Positions 48,852 to 56,265 of a stretch of 64,000 nucleotides of DNA are shown here, piece after piece (positions within the stretch are counted from its first letter, which is position 1; every line of letters begins with the position of its first letter). The notes under the pieces are model-generated. The model worked only from the letters and a program-made list of their open reading frames with translations. It had not been told where the DNA came from and did no database searches. The translations under genes and the position numbers were made by a program. The DNA is taken from assembly GCF_004153225.1 (NCBI RefSeq), contig NZ_SEMB01000002.1:1-64000 (forward strand), read 5' to 3'. Source of the DNA: Sporolactobacillus sp. THM7-7 (GTDB taxonomy: Bacteria; Bacillota; Bacilli; Bacillales; Sporolactobacillaceae).

Positions 48852-50078
48852 ATGCATCGACTGATCTTTCTTATCGACATGCAGACCTTTTATGCCTCAT
48901 GTGAGAAAGCCGATCATCCCGAGTTTAAAAACAGGCCGCTGATCGTTGCCGGCGATCCGAAGCAAAGGAGCGGGATTGTTCTGGCGGCCTGTCCCCTGGC
49001 CAAAGAGCTCGGTGTCGAAACAGCGGAACCGATCGGGGCGGCGCTGAAAAAGTGTCCGGATGCCGTTGTCCGCCGGCCGCGGATGCAGCACTACATCGAT
49101 GTTTCCGTTCAAATTACCCGCCTGCTGAAGCAGTTTACGGATCTTGTCGAGCCTTATTCCATCGATGAGCAGTTTATCGATGTGACGGGCAGCGCGCATC
49201 TTTTCGGCTCACCGCATGCGATTGCCCGGCAGATTCAGAAAACGCTGACAGAGCGGGTCGGTATCTATGCCCGGATCGGGATCGGCCCTAATAAAGCGCT
49301 TGCTAAAATGGCCTGCGATCATTTTGGAAAAAGAAACGCGGCAGGCATTTTCGAGTTAAATCACAGCAATCTTGAAAAATGCCTTTGGCCGCTGCCAATT
49401 GGCAAATTGTTCGGCGTCGGACGTCGTATGGAGGAACATCTGCTGAGTATGGGTATCCGCAGAATCGGACACTTGGCGCGCTTCCCGCTCAGCCTTTTGC
49501 GAAAAAGATGGGGCGTGAACGGCGAACTGCTCTGGCTGACCGCCCGCGGCATCGACCGCTCCCCCGTCTCTCCGGGAACATTCATCGGGCAGAAGGCGGT
49601 CGGCCACCATATAACCCTGCCTTACGATTACGCAAAGGATAAAGACATCCGTATCATTCTCCTGGAACTCAGCGAAGAAGTCGCTTACCGCGCCCGACTG
49701 AAAAACTATATGGGCCGGGTCGTATCGATCGGCATCTCAGGCAGTTTTGAACGTCACACAGGATTTCATCGTCAAATGAAGCTGCCTTTCGCGACCAACT
49801 TCGGAATGGACATCTACCGGGCGGTCAGCCAGCTGTTTACAGAAAGCTGGGACCGGCTGCCGGTACGCGGCGTGTCGGTTACCCTGTCCGCGCTGCAGCC
49901 CACGGACACCTGCCAGCTCGATCTGTTCGGGCATCTCGAGAAAAAAGAAAAACTAAGCGCCGCCGTCGATACGATTTACCGGAAATACGGGAGAACGGCC
50001 GTTTTCCGCGGACCCTCGCTTATGTCCGCCAGCCAGCTCAAATCAAGAGCCATGAAAATAGGAGGCCACTACAAATAA
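48852..50078 (+). CDS. Y-family DNA polymerase (UvrX/YqjW type)
   Basis: A 408-residue translesion polymerase of the UvrX/PolY2 branch. Catalytic motifs are IDMQTFYASCE (about residues 8-18) and YSIDEQFIDVTG (about 101-112); the thumb has FGVGRRMEEHLLSMGI; the little-finger domain is followed by the beta-clamp motif QLDLF (about 354-358). In B. subtilis yqjW is SOS-induced and followed by the YolD-like yqjX, exactly as here. GAGGGG precedes the ATG. Confidence 0.92.
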   Translation: MHRLIFLIDMQTFYASCEKADHPEFKNRPLIVAGDPKQRSGIVLAACPLAKELGVETAEPIGAALKKCPDAVVRRPRMQHYIDVSVQITRLLKQFTDLVEPYSIDEQFIDVTGSAHLFGSPHAIARQIQKTLTERVGIYARIGIGPNKALAKMACDHFGKRNAAGIFELNHSNLEKCLWPLPIGKLFGVGRRMEEHLLSMGIRRIGHLARFPLSLLRKRWGVNGELLWLTARGIDRSPVSPGTFIGQKAVGHHITLPYDYAKDKDIRIILLELSEEVAYRARLKNYMGRVVSIGISGSFERHTGFHRQMKLPFATNFGMDIYRAVSQLFTESWDRLPVRGVSVTLSALQPTDTCQLDLFGHLEKKEKLSAAVDTIYRKYGRTAVFRGPSLMSASQLKSRAMKIGGHYK

Positions 50079-50432
50079 ATGAGAAAGCTCAACAAACTGA
50101 CGCCCGGAGAGAATCTGCGCTGGGAATCCAGCCGAATGATGCTCCCGGAACATGTGCAGGCCCTGAAAAAACATGATCGTGAAGAAAAGCAAATGAAAAA
50201 ACCGATGATTGACACGCAGCTTCTTGAAGATATGGATCGTATCGTCCGGGAAGCCGCGGCGCATGCCGTATCGGTCGATATCAGCTACTATGACGATGGA
50301 GCGGTCAGGAGGACATCGGGAATGATTGTCCGGTATGACGCAATCGGACGGGCGCTGATCATCCGGCCGGCCGGCGACCGTCCCCGTTCCCTTGCGCTGA
50401 GCAACATCGTCCGAGTCGAGCGTCTGCCCTGA
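50079..50432 (+). CDS. YolD-like protein (YqjX type)
   Basis: A 117-residue protein of the YolD-like family. The ATG directly follows the polymerase TAA, with AGGAGG inside the upstream gene, so the two are coupled. Signatures: the N-terminal RMMLPEHVQALKKH and the C-terminal DGAVRRTSGMIVRYDAIGR, an SH3-like fold. YolD proteins pair with Y-family polymerases across Bacillus, and are often called UmuD functional counterparts; direct evidence is slight. Confidence 0.85.
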   Translation: MRKLNKLTPGENLRWESSRMMLPEHVQALKKHDREEKQMKKPMIDTQLLEDMDRIVREAAAHAVSVDISYYDDGAVRRTSGMIVRYDAIGRALIIRPAGDRPRSLALSNIVRVERLP

Positions 50433-50454
50433 CTCGGGGAGCGAATCCTTGAAG

Positions 50455-50480
50455 AAAGACTTGCCGGTCGGCAAGTCTTT
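50455..50480 (+). terminator. Hairpin after the polymerase operon
   Basis: Perfect 11-bp stem AAAGACTTGCC / GGCAAGTCTTT with a 4-nt loop, 22 bp past the YolD-like stop. The T-run is short. Confidence 0.65.
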
Positions 50481-50544
50481 GGCGCAGCTGGAGAGCAGAT
50501 TTTCCGATCCTGTTTTCCGCTAAAATTTTTAGCTTTATCTCAGT

Positions 50545-50593
50545 CTAAAACAAACCCCCGTCTTCTCAATAAAGCCGGAGAAGACGGGGGTTT
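50545..50593. terminator. Bidirectional terminator
   Basis: Stem AAACCCCCGTCTTCTC / GAGAAGACGGGGGTTT (16 bp, perfect) followed by TTGTTTTAG on the minus strand, where it ends the alcohol dehydrogenase gene. On the plus strand TTTGTT follows. Confidence 0.92.
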
Positions 50594-50661
50594 GTTACTT
50601 GAAGGATGGGGCGGACCCTCCCGCTCAACATGGTTTCAATTGGGAGATCCGGCCCAATAAG

Positions 50662-51843
50662 TTAAAGCGACGCCCGCAAGATCTCCTGTACATCTTCCTT
50701 ATTCAATTTCTTAAATTGGCCGAATTCGCCCTGCGCCATCGCTTGATCCGCCATCAGATCAAGCTTGCTGTCGTCAATATCGTAATCCGCCAGGCGGCTC
50801 GGCGCGCCGATACTTGTCCAGAACCGGCGCAACGCTTCGATCCCTTCAAGAGCAACATCGCGGTCCGATTTTCCTTCTGAATCGACATGGAAGACCCGCT
50901 CGGCAAGCTGCCTGAAGCGGGCGACATTAACGTCCAGATTATGTTTCATCCAGTTCGGGAAAATAACTGCAAGTCCGCCGCCGTGCGGAATATCGTAGAC
51001 AGCCGAGACGGCGTGTTCGATATTATGCGTCGCCCAGTCTCCGGCAAATCCCATCGACACCATTCCGTTCAACGCCATCGTCCCGCAGTAAAGAATCGTC
51101 TCGCGAAGGTCGTAATTGTTCAGATCATTTACCAGTTTCGGCGCCGCCTCCATCACGGTCTGCAGGATGGACTCGCAGAGACGGTCCTGCAGCGGCGTAT
51201 GCCCGGTCGGATGAAAATAATGTTCGAAAACATGCGACATTATATCGCAGATCCCATAAATCGTCTGATTCTTCGGTACGGAAAAAGTGAACGATGGATC
51301 GAGAATGGAGAAGGACGGATAAACGAGTGGACTGTTCCATCCATATTTTTCATGTGTGTCCCAGTTTGTGATGACCGAATTGGCATTCATTTCGGAACCG
51401 GTCGCGGCCAGTGTCAGTACCGTCCCGAAAGGTAGGGCGTCTCGAACCCGCTCTTTACCGGTTACAAATGCCCACGGATCGCCGTCGAACCGGACACCGG
51501 CCGCAATCGCCTTCGTACAATCGATGACGCTTCCGCCGCCGACCGCCAGCAGAAACTGAATATCCTCGGTCGCACAGATATCGATGCCCCGTTTCACGGT
51601 CGTCAGCCGCGGATTCGGCTCTACTCCAGCCAGCTCGGAAACCTCCGCATGAAGATCGTCGAGAATTTGTCTGACCTGATCATACAGACCGGTTCGCTTG
51701 ATGCTGCCCCCGCCATAGACGAGCAGCACTTTTCTTCCATACTTGGGCACTTCGGTTTTCAGCTGCTCCAAAACGCCCTTCCCGAAAATCAGTTTTGTCG
51801 GATTACGAAAGGAAAAATTATCCAAAACTATCGCCTCGCTCAT
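50662..51843 (-). CDS. Iron-containing alcohol dehydrogenase (YugJ/BDH type)
   Basis: A 393-residue group III alcohol dehydrogenase. NAD(P) binding: [15 protein letters not shown] (about residues 43-57) and [15 protein letters not shown] (about 99-113). Fe ligands: Asp and His in [14 protein letters not shown], then His in [20 protein letters not shown]. Closest described relatives are butanol or long-chain aldehyde reductases (YqhD, BdhA, YugJ/YugK). Substrate cannot be told from sequence. It is divergent from the SDR gene. Confidence 0.9.
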   Translation of the reverse strand: MSEAIVLDNFSFRNPTKLIFGKGVLEQLKTEVPKYGRKVLLVYGGGSIKRTGLYDQVRQILDDLHAEVSELAGVEPNPRLTTVKRGIDICATEDIQFLLAVGGGSVIDCTKAIAAGVRFDGDPWAFVTGKERVRDALPFGTVLTLAATGSEMNANSVITNWDTHEKYGWNSPLVYPSFSILDPSFTFSVPKNQTIYGICDIMSHVFEHYFHPTGHTPLQDRLCESILQTVMEAAPKLVNDLNNYDLRETILYCGTMALNGMVSMGFAGDWATHNIEHAVSAVYDIPHGGGLAVIFPNWMKHNLDVNVARFRQLAERVFHVDSEGKSDRDVALEGIEALRRFWTSIGAPSRLADYDIDDSKLDLMADQAMAQGEFGQFKKLNKEDVQEILRASL

Positions 51844-51927
51844 AAAATTTTCATGAAAAACACATCAACAATTATTATCATACGCAATTCGCCCGCAAAC
51901 CGAAAACAATTTGCTGAACATCATTTA

Positions 51928-51956
51928 TTGACCTGCGTCTGAAAAAAATTTAATAA
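51928..51956 (+). promoter_or_regulatory. Promoter of the SDR gene
   Basis: The -35 TTGACC (51928-51933) and -10 TAATAA (51951-51956) have a 17-bp spacer. The 169-bp divergent region shows no clear operator. Confidence 0.6.
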
Positions 51957-52012
51957 TAAGAGATAAGAGGGAAAAATATAGAATGATGATCAGCTAAAGA
52001 GGAGGCAATTTT

Positions 52013-52804
52013 ATGGACTTAGGATTGCAGGATAAGGTGGCTGTCGTGACAGGGGCGAACAGTGGAATGGGCCTTGCCATCACCAAAGCTTTTCTTAATG
52101 AAGGGGCAAAAGTTGCCGGCGGTGATCTCAAAATTGATGACTTGAAAGATATCGCCGACACCGATAGCCTTTATCCAATCGAAACCGATCTCAGTACGAG
52201 GGAAGGGGCGGAGACGCTGATTGAAGAAGCTGTCCGCCATTTCGGCAAGATCGACATCCTTGTAAATAATGTTGGCATCGCCGTCTATAAAAGCAGTTTT
52301 CTTGATCTGACCGATGAAGACTGGGACAGAACGCTGCAAACGAACCTGTACAGCATGATCCGGGTAAGCCGCGCGGCTATTCCCTATCTACGGAAACAGG
52401 AGCACTCCGCCATTATCTCGACGGCTTCGGAGAGCGGGCATGTCCCCGATGACTTTGCCATTGATTACAGCGTCAGCAAAGCCGGAGTCATCAATCTGAC
52501 CACCGCCCTGTCGAATGAATTCGCTGGTGACGGCGTCCGCGTCAATTGCGTTTCTCCGGGACCGACGCGTACCCACATGTGGGAGCGTCCCGGCGGCATG
52601 ATCGATACGCTGGCTGAAAAATTCAACATGGAGAAAGAGGAAGCAGTCAGGCACTTCGCAAAAAATGTACGCCAGATCCCGCGCGGACAAATCGGCAAAC
52701 CCGAAGAAATTGCCGCGGTCGTTCTCTTTCTTGCTTCCGAAAAAGCCTCCTATGTCACAGGCGCCGAATACGCCGTCAATGGCGGATCGGTAAAGTATCA
52801 TTAA
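52013..52804 (+). CDS. Short-chain dehydrogenase/reductase
   Basis: A 263-residue classical SDR. The cofactor motif TGANSGMGLA (about residues 13-22) is near the N-terminus; NNVG follows at about 88; the catalytic tetrad includes Ser in ISTASES and Tyr-Lys in YSVSKAG (about 152). The C-terminal YVTGAEYAVNGGS closes the fold. An Asp after beta 2 (GGDLK) suggests NAD preference. The substrate is not predictable. AGAGGAGG precedes the ATG, and a terminator follows. Confidence 0.88.
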   Translation: MDLGLQDKVAVVTGANSGMGLAITKAFLNEGAKVAGGDLKIDDLKDIADTDSLYPIETDLSTREGAETLIEEAVRHFGKIDILVNNVGIAVYKSSFLDLTDEDWDRTLQTNLYSMIRVSRAAIPYLRKQEHSAIISTASESGHVPDDFAIDYSVSKAGVINLTTALSNEFAGDGVRVNCVSPGPTRTHMWERPGGMIDTLAEKFNMEKEEAVRHFAKNVRQIPRGQIGKPEEIAAVVLFLASEKASYVTGAEYAVNGGSVKYH

Positions 52805-52905
52805 AGGCAGAGTGAAGACGGTGTTCGATCTTTTCTGACCACCATGCCCTTCAAACTTTTGAAGGGCTGGAAAGGTGCTTGATTCCTCGCCCACACCATT
52901 TCCAA

Positions 52906-52949
52906 AGCAGGCTCTCATCTGAACAGAGAATGAGAGCCTGCTTTTTTTA
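52906..52949 (+). terminator. Terminator after the SDR gene
   Basis: Stem AGCAGGCTCTCAT / ATGAGAGCCTGCT (13 bp, perfect) and seven T residues. A second small hairpin, GCCCTTCAA-A-CTT-TTGAAGGGC, lies at 52844-52866 without a T-run. The rest of the 52805-53203 gap shows nothing I can support. Confidence 0.93.
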
Positions 52950-53203
52950 TCTCAATAATACACCAATGCTTCATATCAAAACGTTTGACACATAGAGTAT
53001 CGATCTTTTCAACACTGACTTACAGCCATGTCCGTTAGTCGACAGAATGGCAGCAATTATTCTGCATCGTTCAGCAAGTTCTGATATGATGGTATCAGCC
53101 GCTCGGTCCCCTTTCTGCCCGTAAGAAACTGAGAGGGTATTCGGGAAACCTCTTTTCCAAGCCGTCATGTAATATAGTACAGACCCATAGGATGTGTTCA
53201 AAG

Positions 53204-53851
53204 ATGCTTTTTCCAAAGTTCAGACCGCTGCAAACCGGCCTGTCTCTGTCCCTTGCCGTGTTTATCATTTGTCTTTCGGTACAGCTGACCCTGTTGTTCA
53301 AGCCCCTTTTTTACTTTGATATTGAATACTTGAATATCGAGGAAGAGTCGAACCTGAGCCGCGAAACGATCATAGAGAACTACGATTATATGATCGACTA
53401 TCTGCTGAATCCGATGCCGCAGACGTTTCATCTTCCTTCTCTTGACTACTCGGAACACGGGAGAATCCATTTTCAAGATGTTAAGCGAATCTTTACATTT
53501 AATTATATTTTATTAGTGATAACGGGAATCATCAGTATCATCGGCTTTTATTTTAGTGTCAGGAACAGAGATTTTTACTTTCTGAAAACAGCCGCGGCCG
53601 CTCTGATTCTTTTTACGATTATCCCTCTGGTCGCTTTCGCTGTCGATTTCAACACGGTTTTCATTATTTTTCACGAGCTGTTTTTCAGTAATGATTACTG
53701 GATATTTGATGCTCGGACAGATCCGGTGATCACGATTCTGCCGGAAACGTTTTTTCTCCATGCCGCTTTACTGATCCTGGGATTAATCCTCTTAGGAATT
53801 ATCTTATTATCGGCTTCTTATAAGGGTTTATCTAAAAAGTATAACCGGTGA
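53204..53851 (+). CDS. TIGR01906-family integral membrane protein
   Basis: A roughly 215-residue protein with four to five helices and a large extracytoplasmic loop after helix 1 (residues about 40-95) holding ENYDYMIDYLLNP and a hydrophilic stretch. A short signature, LFFSNDYWIFDARTDPVI, lies between the last helices. This pattern fits TIGR01906 (DUF1461), proteins of unknown function in Firmicutes. I choose the ATG at 53204, which has AGGATGTG upstream, over 53192, where the purine stretch touches the start. Confidence 0.75.
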   Translation: MLFPKFRPLQTGLSLSLAVFIICLSVQLTLLFKPLFYFDIEYLNIEEESNLSRETIIENYDYMIDYLLNPMPQTFHLPSLDYSEHGRIHFQDVKRIFTFNYILLVITGIISIIGFYFSVRNRDFYFLKTAAAALILFTIIPLVAFAVDFNTVFIIFHELFFSNDYWIFDARTDPVITILPETFFLHAALLILGLILLGIILLSASYKGLSKKYNR

Positions 53852-53938
53852 TCGAATCGACCGGGATTTGACGGATGGGTTATGAACAGTAGATTTTTCA
53901 TTTTTTTCAATGACCCACCGTAAAAATTCTGACAGGTA

Positions 53939-53967
53939 TTGACAGACTAAGCCTTAACCTCTAAAAT
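53939..53967 (+). promoter_or_regulatory. Promoter of tRNA-Arg
   Basis: Consensus -35 TTGACA (53939-53944) and -10 TAAAAT (53962-53967), spacer 17 bp, about 43 nt before the mature tRNA 5' end. Confidence 0.75.
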
Positions 53968-54016
53968 AATATAGGTCGTTCAATTCCACTGAAAAAACGA
54001 ATCGATTCCTCACTTT

Positions 54017-54090
54017 GTCCCAGTAGCTCAGTAGGATAGAGCAACGGTCTTCTAAACCGTGGGTCGGAGGTTCGAATCCTCTCTGGGACA
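54017..54090 (+). tRNA. tRNA-Arg (anticodon TCT)
   Basis: A full cloverleaf: acceptor GTCCCAG / CTGGGAC with discriminator A, D stem GCTC/GAGC, anticodon stem ACGGT/ACCGT around CTTCTAA (anticodon TCT), and T arm GGAGG-TTCGAAT-CCTCT. No CCA is encoded. It reads AGA codons. It is a lone tRNA gene, and its 3' end appears to have served as an integration site (see 54686). Confidence 0.96.
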
Positions 54091-54105
54091 TTTTTACAAA
54101 CGCTG

Positions 54106-54133
54106 AAACCCCTTGATATAAAGGGGTTTTTCT
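54106..54133 (+). terminator. Terminator after tRNA-Arg
   Basis: Stem AAACCCCTT / AAGGGGTTT with a 6-nt loop and TTTTTCTT behind it. Confidence 0.88.
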
Positions 54134-54185
54134 TATGTGTAACAGGTGATACAGATTTGCTTATTTTCAATGATACAGGGGTTTT

Positions 54186-54204
54186 GGTGCAAATACGGTG
54201 CAAA
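54186..54204 (+). repeat. GGTGCAAA direct repeats (possible integrase arm sites)
   Basis: Two GGTGCAAA copies with starts 11 bp apart (54186 and 54197), on one helical face. Short direct repeats of this sort flank the core att site of tyrosine-integrase elements in Firmicutes. No integrase gene is present. Confidence 0.4.
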
Positions 54205-54335
54205 AATAAAACAAGTAAATAAAAAATAAGCCATTATTGACGTTCATATGTACTGAATGTCCACTCGGCGGATCTGCCGGCTCTCCAATTTGGACAGTCA
54301 ACTCGGCTCAAATTTGAGCGGTGCAGTCCCGCCCA

Positions 54336-54365
54336 TTGCATCTTTTACACGTTACCGGGTATAAT
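54336..54365 (+). promoter_or_regulatory. Promoter of the antisense (antitoxin) RNA
   Basis: The -35 TTGCAT (54336-54341) and perfect -10 TATAAT (54360-54365) have an 18-bp spacer. The start would be near 54372, on the strand opposite the toxin gene. Confidence 0.65.
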
Positions 54366-54371
54366 AAAGGC

Positions 54372-54517
54372 ACAGGGAACATAAAATAAAACCGCCAGTG
54401 CGCGAACACTGACGGAATGGCAATATCCGCACAGAGCGGATGCAGTGCTAAACGAATATCTTACAGAGTGATCCGTCTCAGCTCCTGCCAGAGCATATGA
54501 GGCGGATTATTTTTTTC
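54372..54517 (+). ncRNA. Probable type I antitoxin RNA
   Basis: A predicted RNA of about 145 nt, from the promoter at 54336-54365 to the intrinsic terminator ATCCGTCTCA / TGAGGCGGAT (54471-54507) with TATTTTTTT. It contains no ORF. Its 3' part is complementary to the last 11 nt of the toxin reading frame and to the toxin 3' UTR. This convergent, 3'-overlapping layout is that of BsrG/SR4 and TxpA/RatA in B. subtilis. The RNA is predicted, not observed. Confidence 0.65.
54384..54415 (-). terminator. Terminator of the toxin transcript
   Basis: Stem CCGTCAGTG / CACTGGCGG (one wobble) with a 6-nt loop, followed on the minus strand by TTTTATTTTATG. It gives the toxin mRNA a 3' UTR of about 110 nt that overlaps the antisense RNA. 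Confidence 0.75.
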
Positions 54518-54584
54518 TGTCTGACAGTATCAGCACTAGCATTGCAAAACTAATCATCAATGTTAATGCTTGAAATACTGTCAT
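54507..54584 (-). CDS. Putative holin-like type I toxin peptide
   Basis: A 25-residue peptide beginning MTVFQALTLMISFAMLVL and ending in a charged DRKK tail. A very strong AAGGGGGTGA site lies 6 nt before the ATG. The sequence matches the pattern of Hol-Tox/BsrG peptides (BsrG starts MTVYESLMIMINFGGLIL), which insert into the membrane and harm the cell when made in excess. It is shorter than BsrG (38). A convergent antisense RNA gene is present. Too short for most gene finders. Confidence 0.75.
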   Translation of the reverse strand: MTVFQALTLMISFAMLVLILSDRKK

Positions 54585-54651
54585 CGGCTTCACCCCCTTT
54601 CACAAGGGAGTCACCGCATCCGCTCATATGCTTCATCTATTGCCTGTGTTG

Positions 54652-54657
54652 ATTATA
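54652..54657 (-). promoter_or_regulatory. Extended -10 promoter of the toxin gene
   Basis: TGTTATAAT on the minus strand gives a perfect -10 with a TGn extension; no good -35 is present. The start near 54645 leaves a 5' UTR of about 60 nt. Confidence 0.6.
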
Positions 54658-54685
54658 ACATTTGGCTTGTCGAAACAGTGTAAAA

Positions 54686-54708
54686 AGGTTCGAATGCTCT
54701 CTGGAAAA
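54686..54708 (+). repeat. Degenerate copy of the tRNA-Arg 3' end (att-like scar)
   Basis: AGGTTCGAATGCTCTCTGG and the next four bases match 54068-54090 at 20 of 23 positions, in direct orientation 618 bp away. This is what remains after an element integrates into a tRNA 3' end and the distal copy decays. The strip between holds only the toxin-antitoxin pair and the GGTGCAAA repeats. Confidence 0.6.
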
Positions 54709-54855
54709 TGAAAATTAAAACCGCCGGAACCCTTGTATATCAATTTTTTTTGAATCGCCCTGATTGTTTCATTTTGGTTTAAACGCCGATGGTCGCCCGT
54801 TTTTTTGTCTCCTCTCCCTTAAACAACGGGCTTTGATATCCCTTTGTTTGCCCTT

Positions 54856-54883
54856 ACGCTTTCGGTGGTTTGCTCATATGCTG
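54856..54883 (+). promoter_or_regulatory. Possible sigma-K promoter of the yjcZ-type gene
   Basis: AC at 54856-54857 and CATATGCT (54875-54882) with a 17-bp spacing fit the sigma-K pattern (-35 AC, -10 CATAnnnT). The start would lie about 25 nt before the ATG. Confidence 0.45.
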
Positions 54884-54914
54884 AATTATCTCGTGATGAG
54901 GAGGTGCTTCGCTT

Positions 54915-55031
54915 ATGGGTTATTCTAACGGATATGGCGGTTACGGCGGATACGGTGACGGCAAAGGATTTGCACTGATCGTTGTGCTGTTCATCCTGTT
55001 GATTATCGTCGGTACAGCCTTTGTGTACTAA
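54915..55031 (+). CDS. YjcZ-family sporulation peptide
   Basis: A 38-residue peptide: Gly/Tyr-rich start ([18 protein letters not shown]) followed by a single hydrophobic helix ([20 protein letters not shown]). This is the defining pattern of YjcZ/SscA-like small spore proteins. GAGGAGGTG lies 9 nt upstream. Small proteins of this type are made in the mother cell late in sporulation. Missed by usual length cut-offs. Confidence 0.88.
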   Translation: MGYSNGYGGYGGYGDGKGFALIVVLFILLIIVGTAFVY

Positions 55032-55093
55032 AGCCCGTTCAACTCCGGTACGGTCAGCTCCTAGTCAGGAAGCTGCCTGAAAAGGGGCCAAAA

Positions 55094-55137
55094 AAAAAAC
55101 GAAAAAACGGAAGGATCCTTTTTCCTTTCGTTTTTTT
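55094..55137. terminator. Bidirectional terminator
   Basis: Arms AACGAAA..GGAAGG and CCTT..TTTCGTT pair with an internal asymmetry; T-runs are present on both strands, serving the yjcZ-type gene (plus) and the small gene at 55188 (minus). Confidence 0.7.
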
Positions 55138-55187
55138 GTTTTTTATCGGCTGTCCTCTTTCTCTGACCTATTTTGTATAAAAGCCCT

Positions 55188-55400
55188 TCACTCCACTTCA
55201 ATTTCATCGCCAAATATCGCTTTCACGTGGTCTCTGTAATGCTGATGAACCTCCTTAAATTTTTTATCGAACTCTTCATGTGTGATAAGCCCTTTATCCT
55301 CCAGCAAGTAATACAAAGCCGTAATGCGTTCATAATTAATGATGGCTTCCGTACCCAGTTCAGTTATAATTTCATCATTCGACTTTTCCAATTCCCTCAT
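55188..55400 (-). CDS. Small acidic hypothetical protein
   Basis: A 70-residue, helix-rich protein (MRELEKSNDEIITELGTEAI, then YYLLEDKGLITHEEFDKKF). I do not recognise the family. Its ATG lies inside the 3' end of the methyltransferase gene (26-nt overlap), with GAGGGAATTGG-type purines upstream, and it ends before a terminator, so co-expression with the methyltransferase is likely. The GLIT-EEF element resembles subunit-contact loops in other small helical proteins, but I would not name a function. Confidence 0.55.
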   Translation of the reverse strand: MRELEKSNDEIITELGTEAIINYERITALYYLLEDKGLITHEEFDKKFKEVHQHYRDHVKAIFGDEIEVE

Positions 55401-56022
55401 ACGCTTCCCGCTCCTTTTCTTCCGTTCCTGATCCTTTACGGGCCGAAAAAAATAATTCGTTGTAGATCAAGCCTTTTGTAAAATGCTTTAAAACACGGCA
55501 TTCATAACCGGCTGTTCGAAAAAAGTTGATATACCCTTGATCGTCCCGAATGTATTTTCCTTTGTCGAGCCATGACATCAGCCGATTGGCCAACGGTTTA
55601 TGTTGATTCAAATAAGGCTCGAGAACAAGAATGGTTCCGTCCTTTTTTAGCACACGCTTAAATTCATCCAAGTATCGAAGAATATCACCGTGAGCGATAT
55701 GGTGCAATACGGCGATAATGATAATATAATCTACAGATTGACTGTCGACTGGCAGCCGATAACTTTTTAAAGGGTAAAAGGTGTATTCCGGATATTTTTG
55801 CCGGGCAAATTGGACGCGCTCCCGATCCAGATCCACCCCGACGTAATACTCGCAATCAAAAACGGAGCAATTGGCACCGGTTCCTGCTCCAAAATCCAAT
55901 ACCGTTTTTCCCGTATAGATAAAGTGCTCCTGCAGGTTGCTGTGAATGTGTTTCCGCGTAAATCCGCTTGGTCGGACAATCCAATGATACAGACGCGGGG
56001 ACAGTTCCGCAAAAATAGTCAT
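55375..56022 (-). CDS. Class I SAM-dependent methyltransferase
   Basis: A 215-residue Rossmann-type methyltransferase. Motif I is VLDFGAGTGANCSVF (about residues 42-56), then YYVGVDLDRERVQFA with the acidic ribose-binding residue, motif IV VDYIIIIAVLHHI and motif V RVLKKDGTILVLEPY. The LHHI signature is typical of UbiE/Methyltransf_11 small-molecule enzymes. Substrate is unknown. The start ATG at 56022 is preceded by GGAAG; an overlapping GTG is also possible. Confidence 0.8.
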   Translation of the reverse strand: MTIFAELSPRLYHWIVRPSGFTRKHIHSNLQEHFIYTGKTVLDFGAGTGANCSVFDCEYYVGVDLDRERVQFARQKYPEYTFYPLKSYRLPVDSQSVDYIIIIAVLHHIAHGDILRYLDEFKRVLKKDGTILVLEPYLNQHKPLANRLMSWLDKGKYIRDDQGYINFFRTAGYECRVLKHFTKGLIYNELFFSARKGSGTEEKEREAYEGIGKVE

Positions 56023-56100
56023 CACCGTCTTCCGGTTAAATTAAAACTTTCGACGGTTTTATTTTGTTATAAACTCGATCATTTTATTTATTTTTTGCTG

Positions 56101-56150
56101 AGGAAACTTGGTGAAGCGGCGTGCACACGCCGGCCGAGGCTTCGTTTTTT
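56101..56150. repeat. Repeat GAAACTTGGTGAAGC with hairpin
   Basis: GAAACTTGGTGAAGC..CGCCGGCCG resembles 8442-8480 (GAAACTTGGCGAAGC..CGCCGGCCG). The copy here folds as GAAGC-GGCGTG-CACA-CGCC-GCTTC and is followed by TTTTTT on the plus strand. Just beyond, ATTCGGTCAAAAAAA is directly repeated at 56212-56231. No gene is seen in the 56023-56249 gap. Confidence 0.4.
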
Positions 56151-56227
56151 CTGAAAAAATCTTAAACTCCTGCAGCGGAAACGAACGAAGAGCCAAATCA
56201 GATTTTCTTCGGTCAAAAAAATTCGGT

Positions 56228-56265
56228 CAAAAAAAAAGGATACAGCCGATTATTCAGCCGTATCC
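56228..56265 (-). terminator. Terminator overlapping the GNAT 3' end
   Basis: Stem GGATACGGCTG / CGGCTGTATCC with a 6-nt loop and nine T residues on the minus strand. The left arm lies within the last codons of the acetyltransferase gene. Confidence 0.88.

Noticed and set aside
52971-53216. 81-codon minus-strand ORF between the SDR and TIGR01906 genes
   Set aside because: No ribosome-binding site and no recognisable domain; it runs into the start of the plus-strand membrane protein gene.
53961-54203. 80-codon minus-strand ORF with ERIRTSDPRFRRPLLYPTEL
   Set aside because: It is the reverse complement of tRNA-Arg and its flank. This translation is a well-known spurious protein caused by reading tRNA genes antisense.
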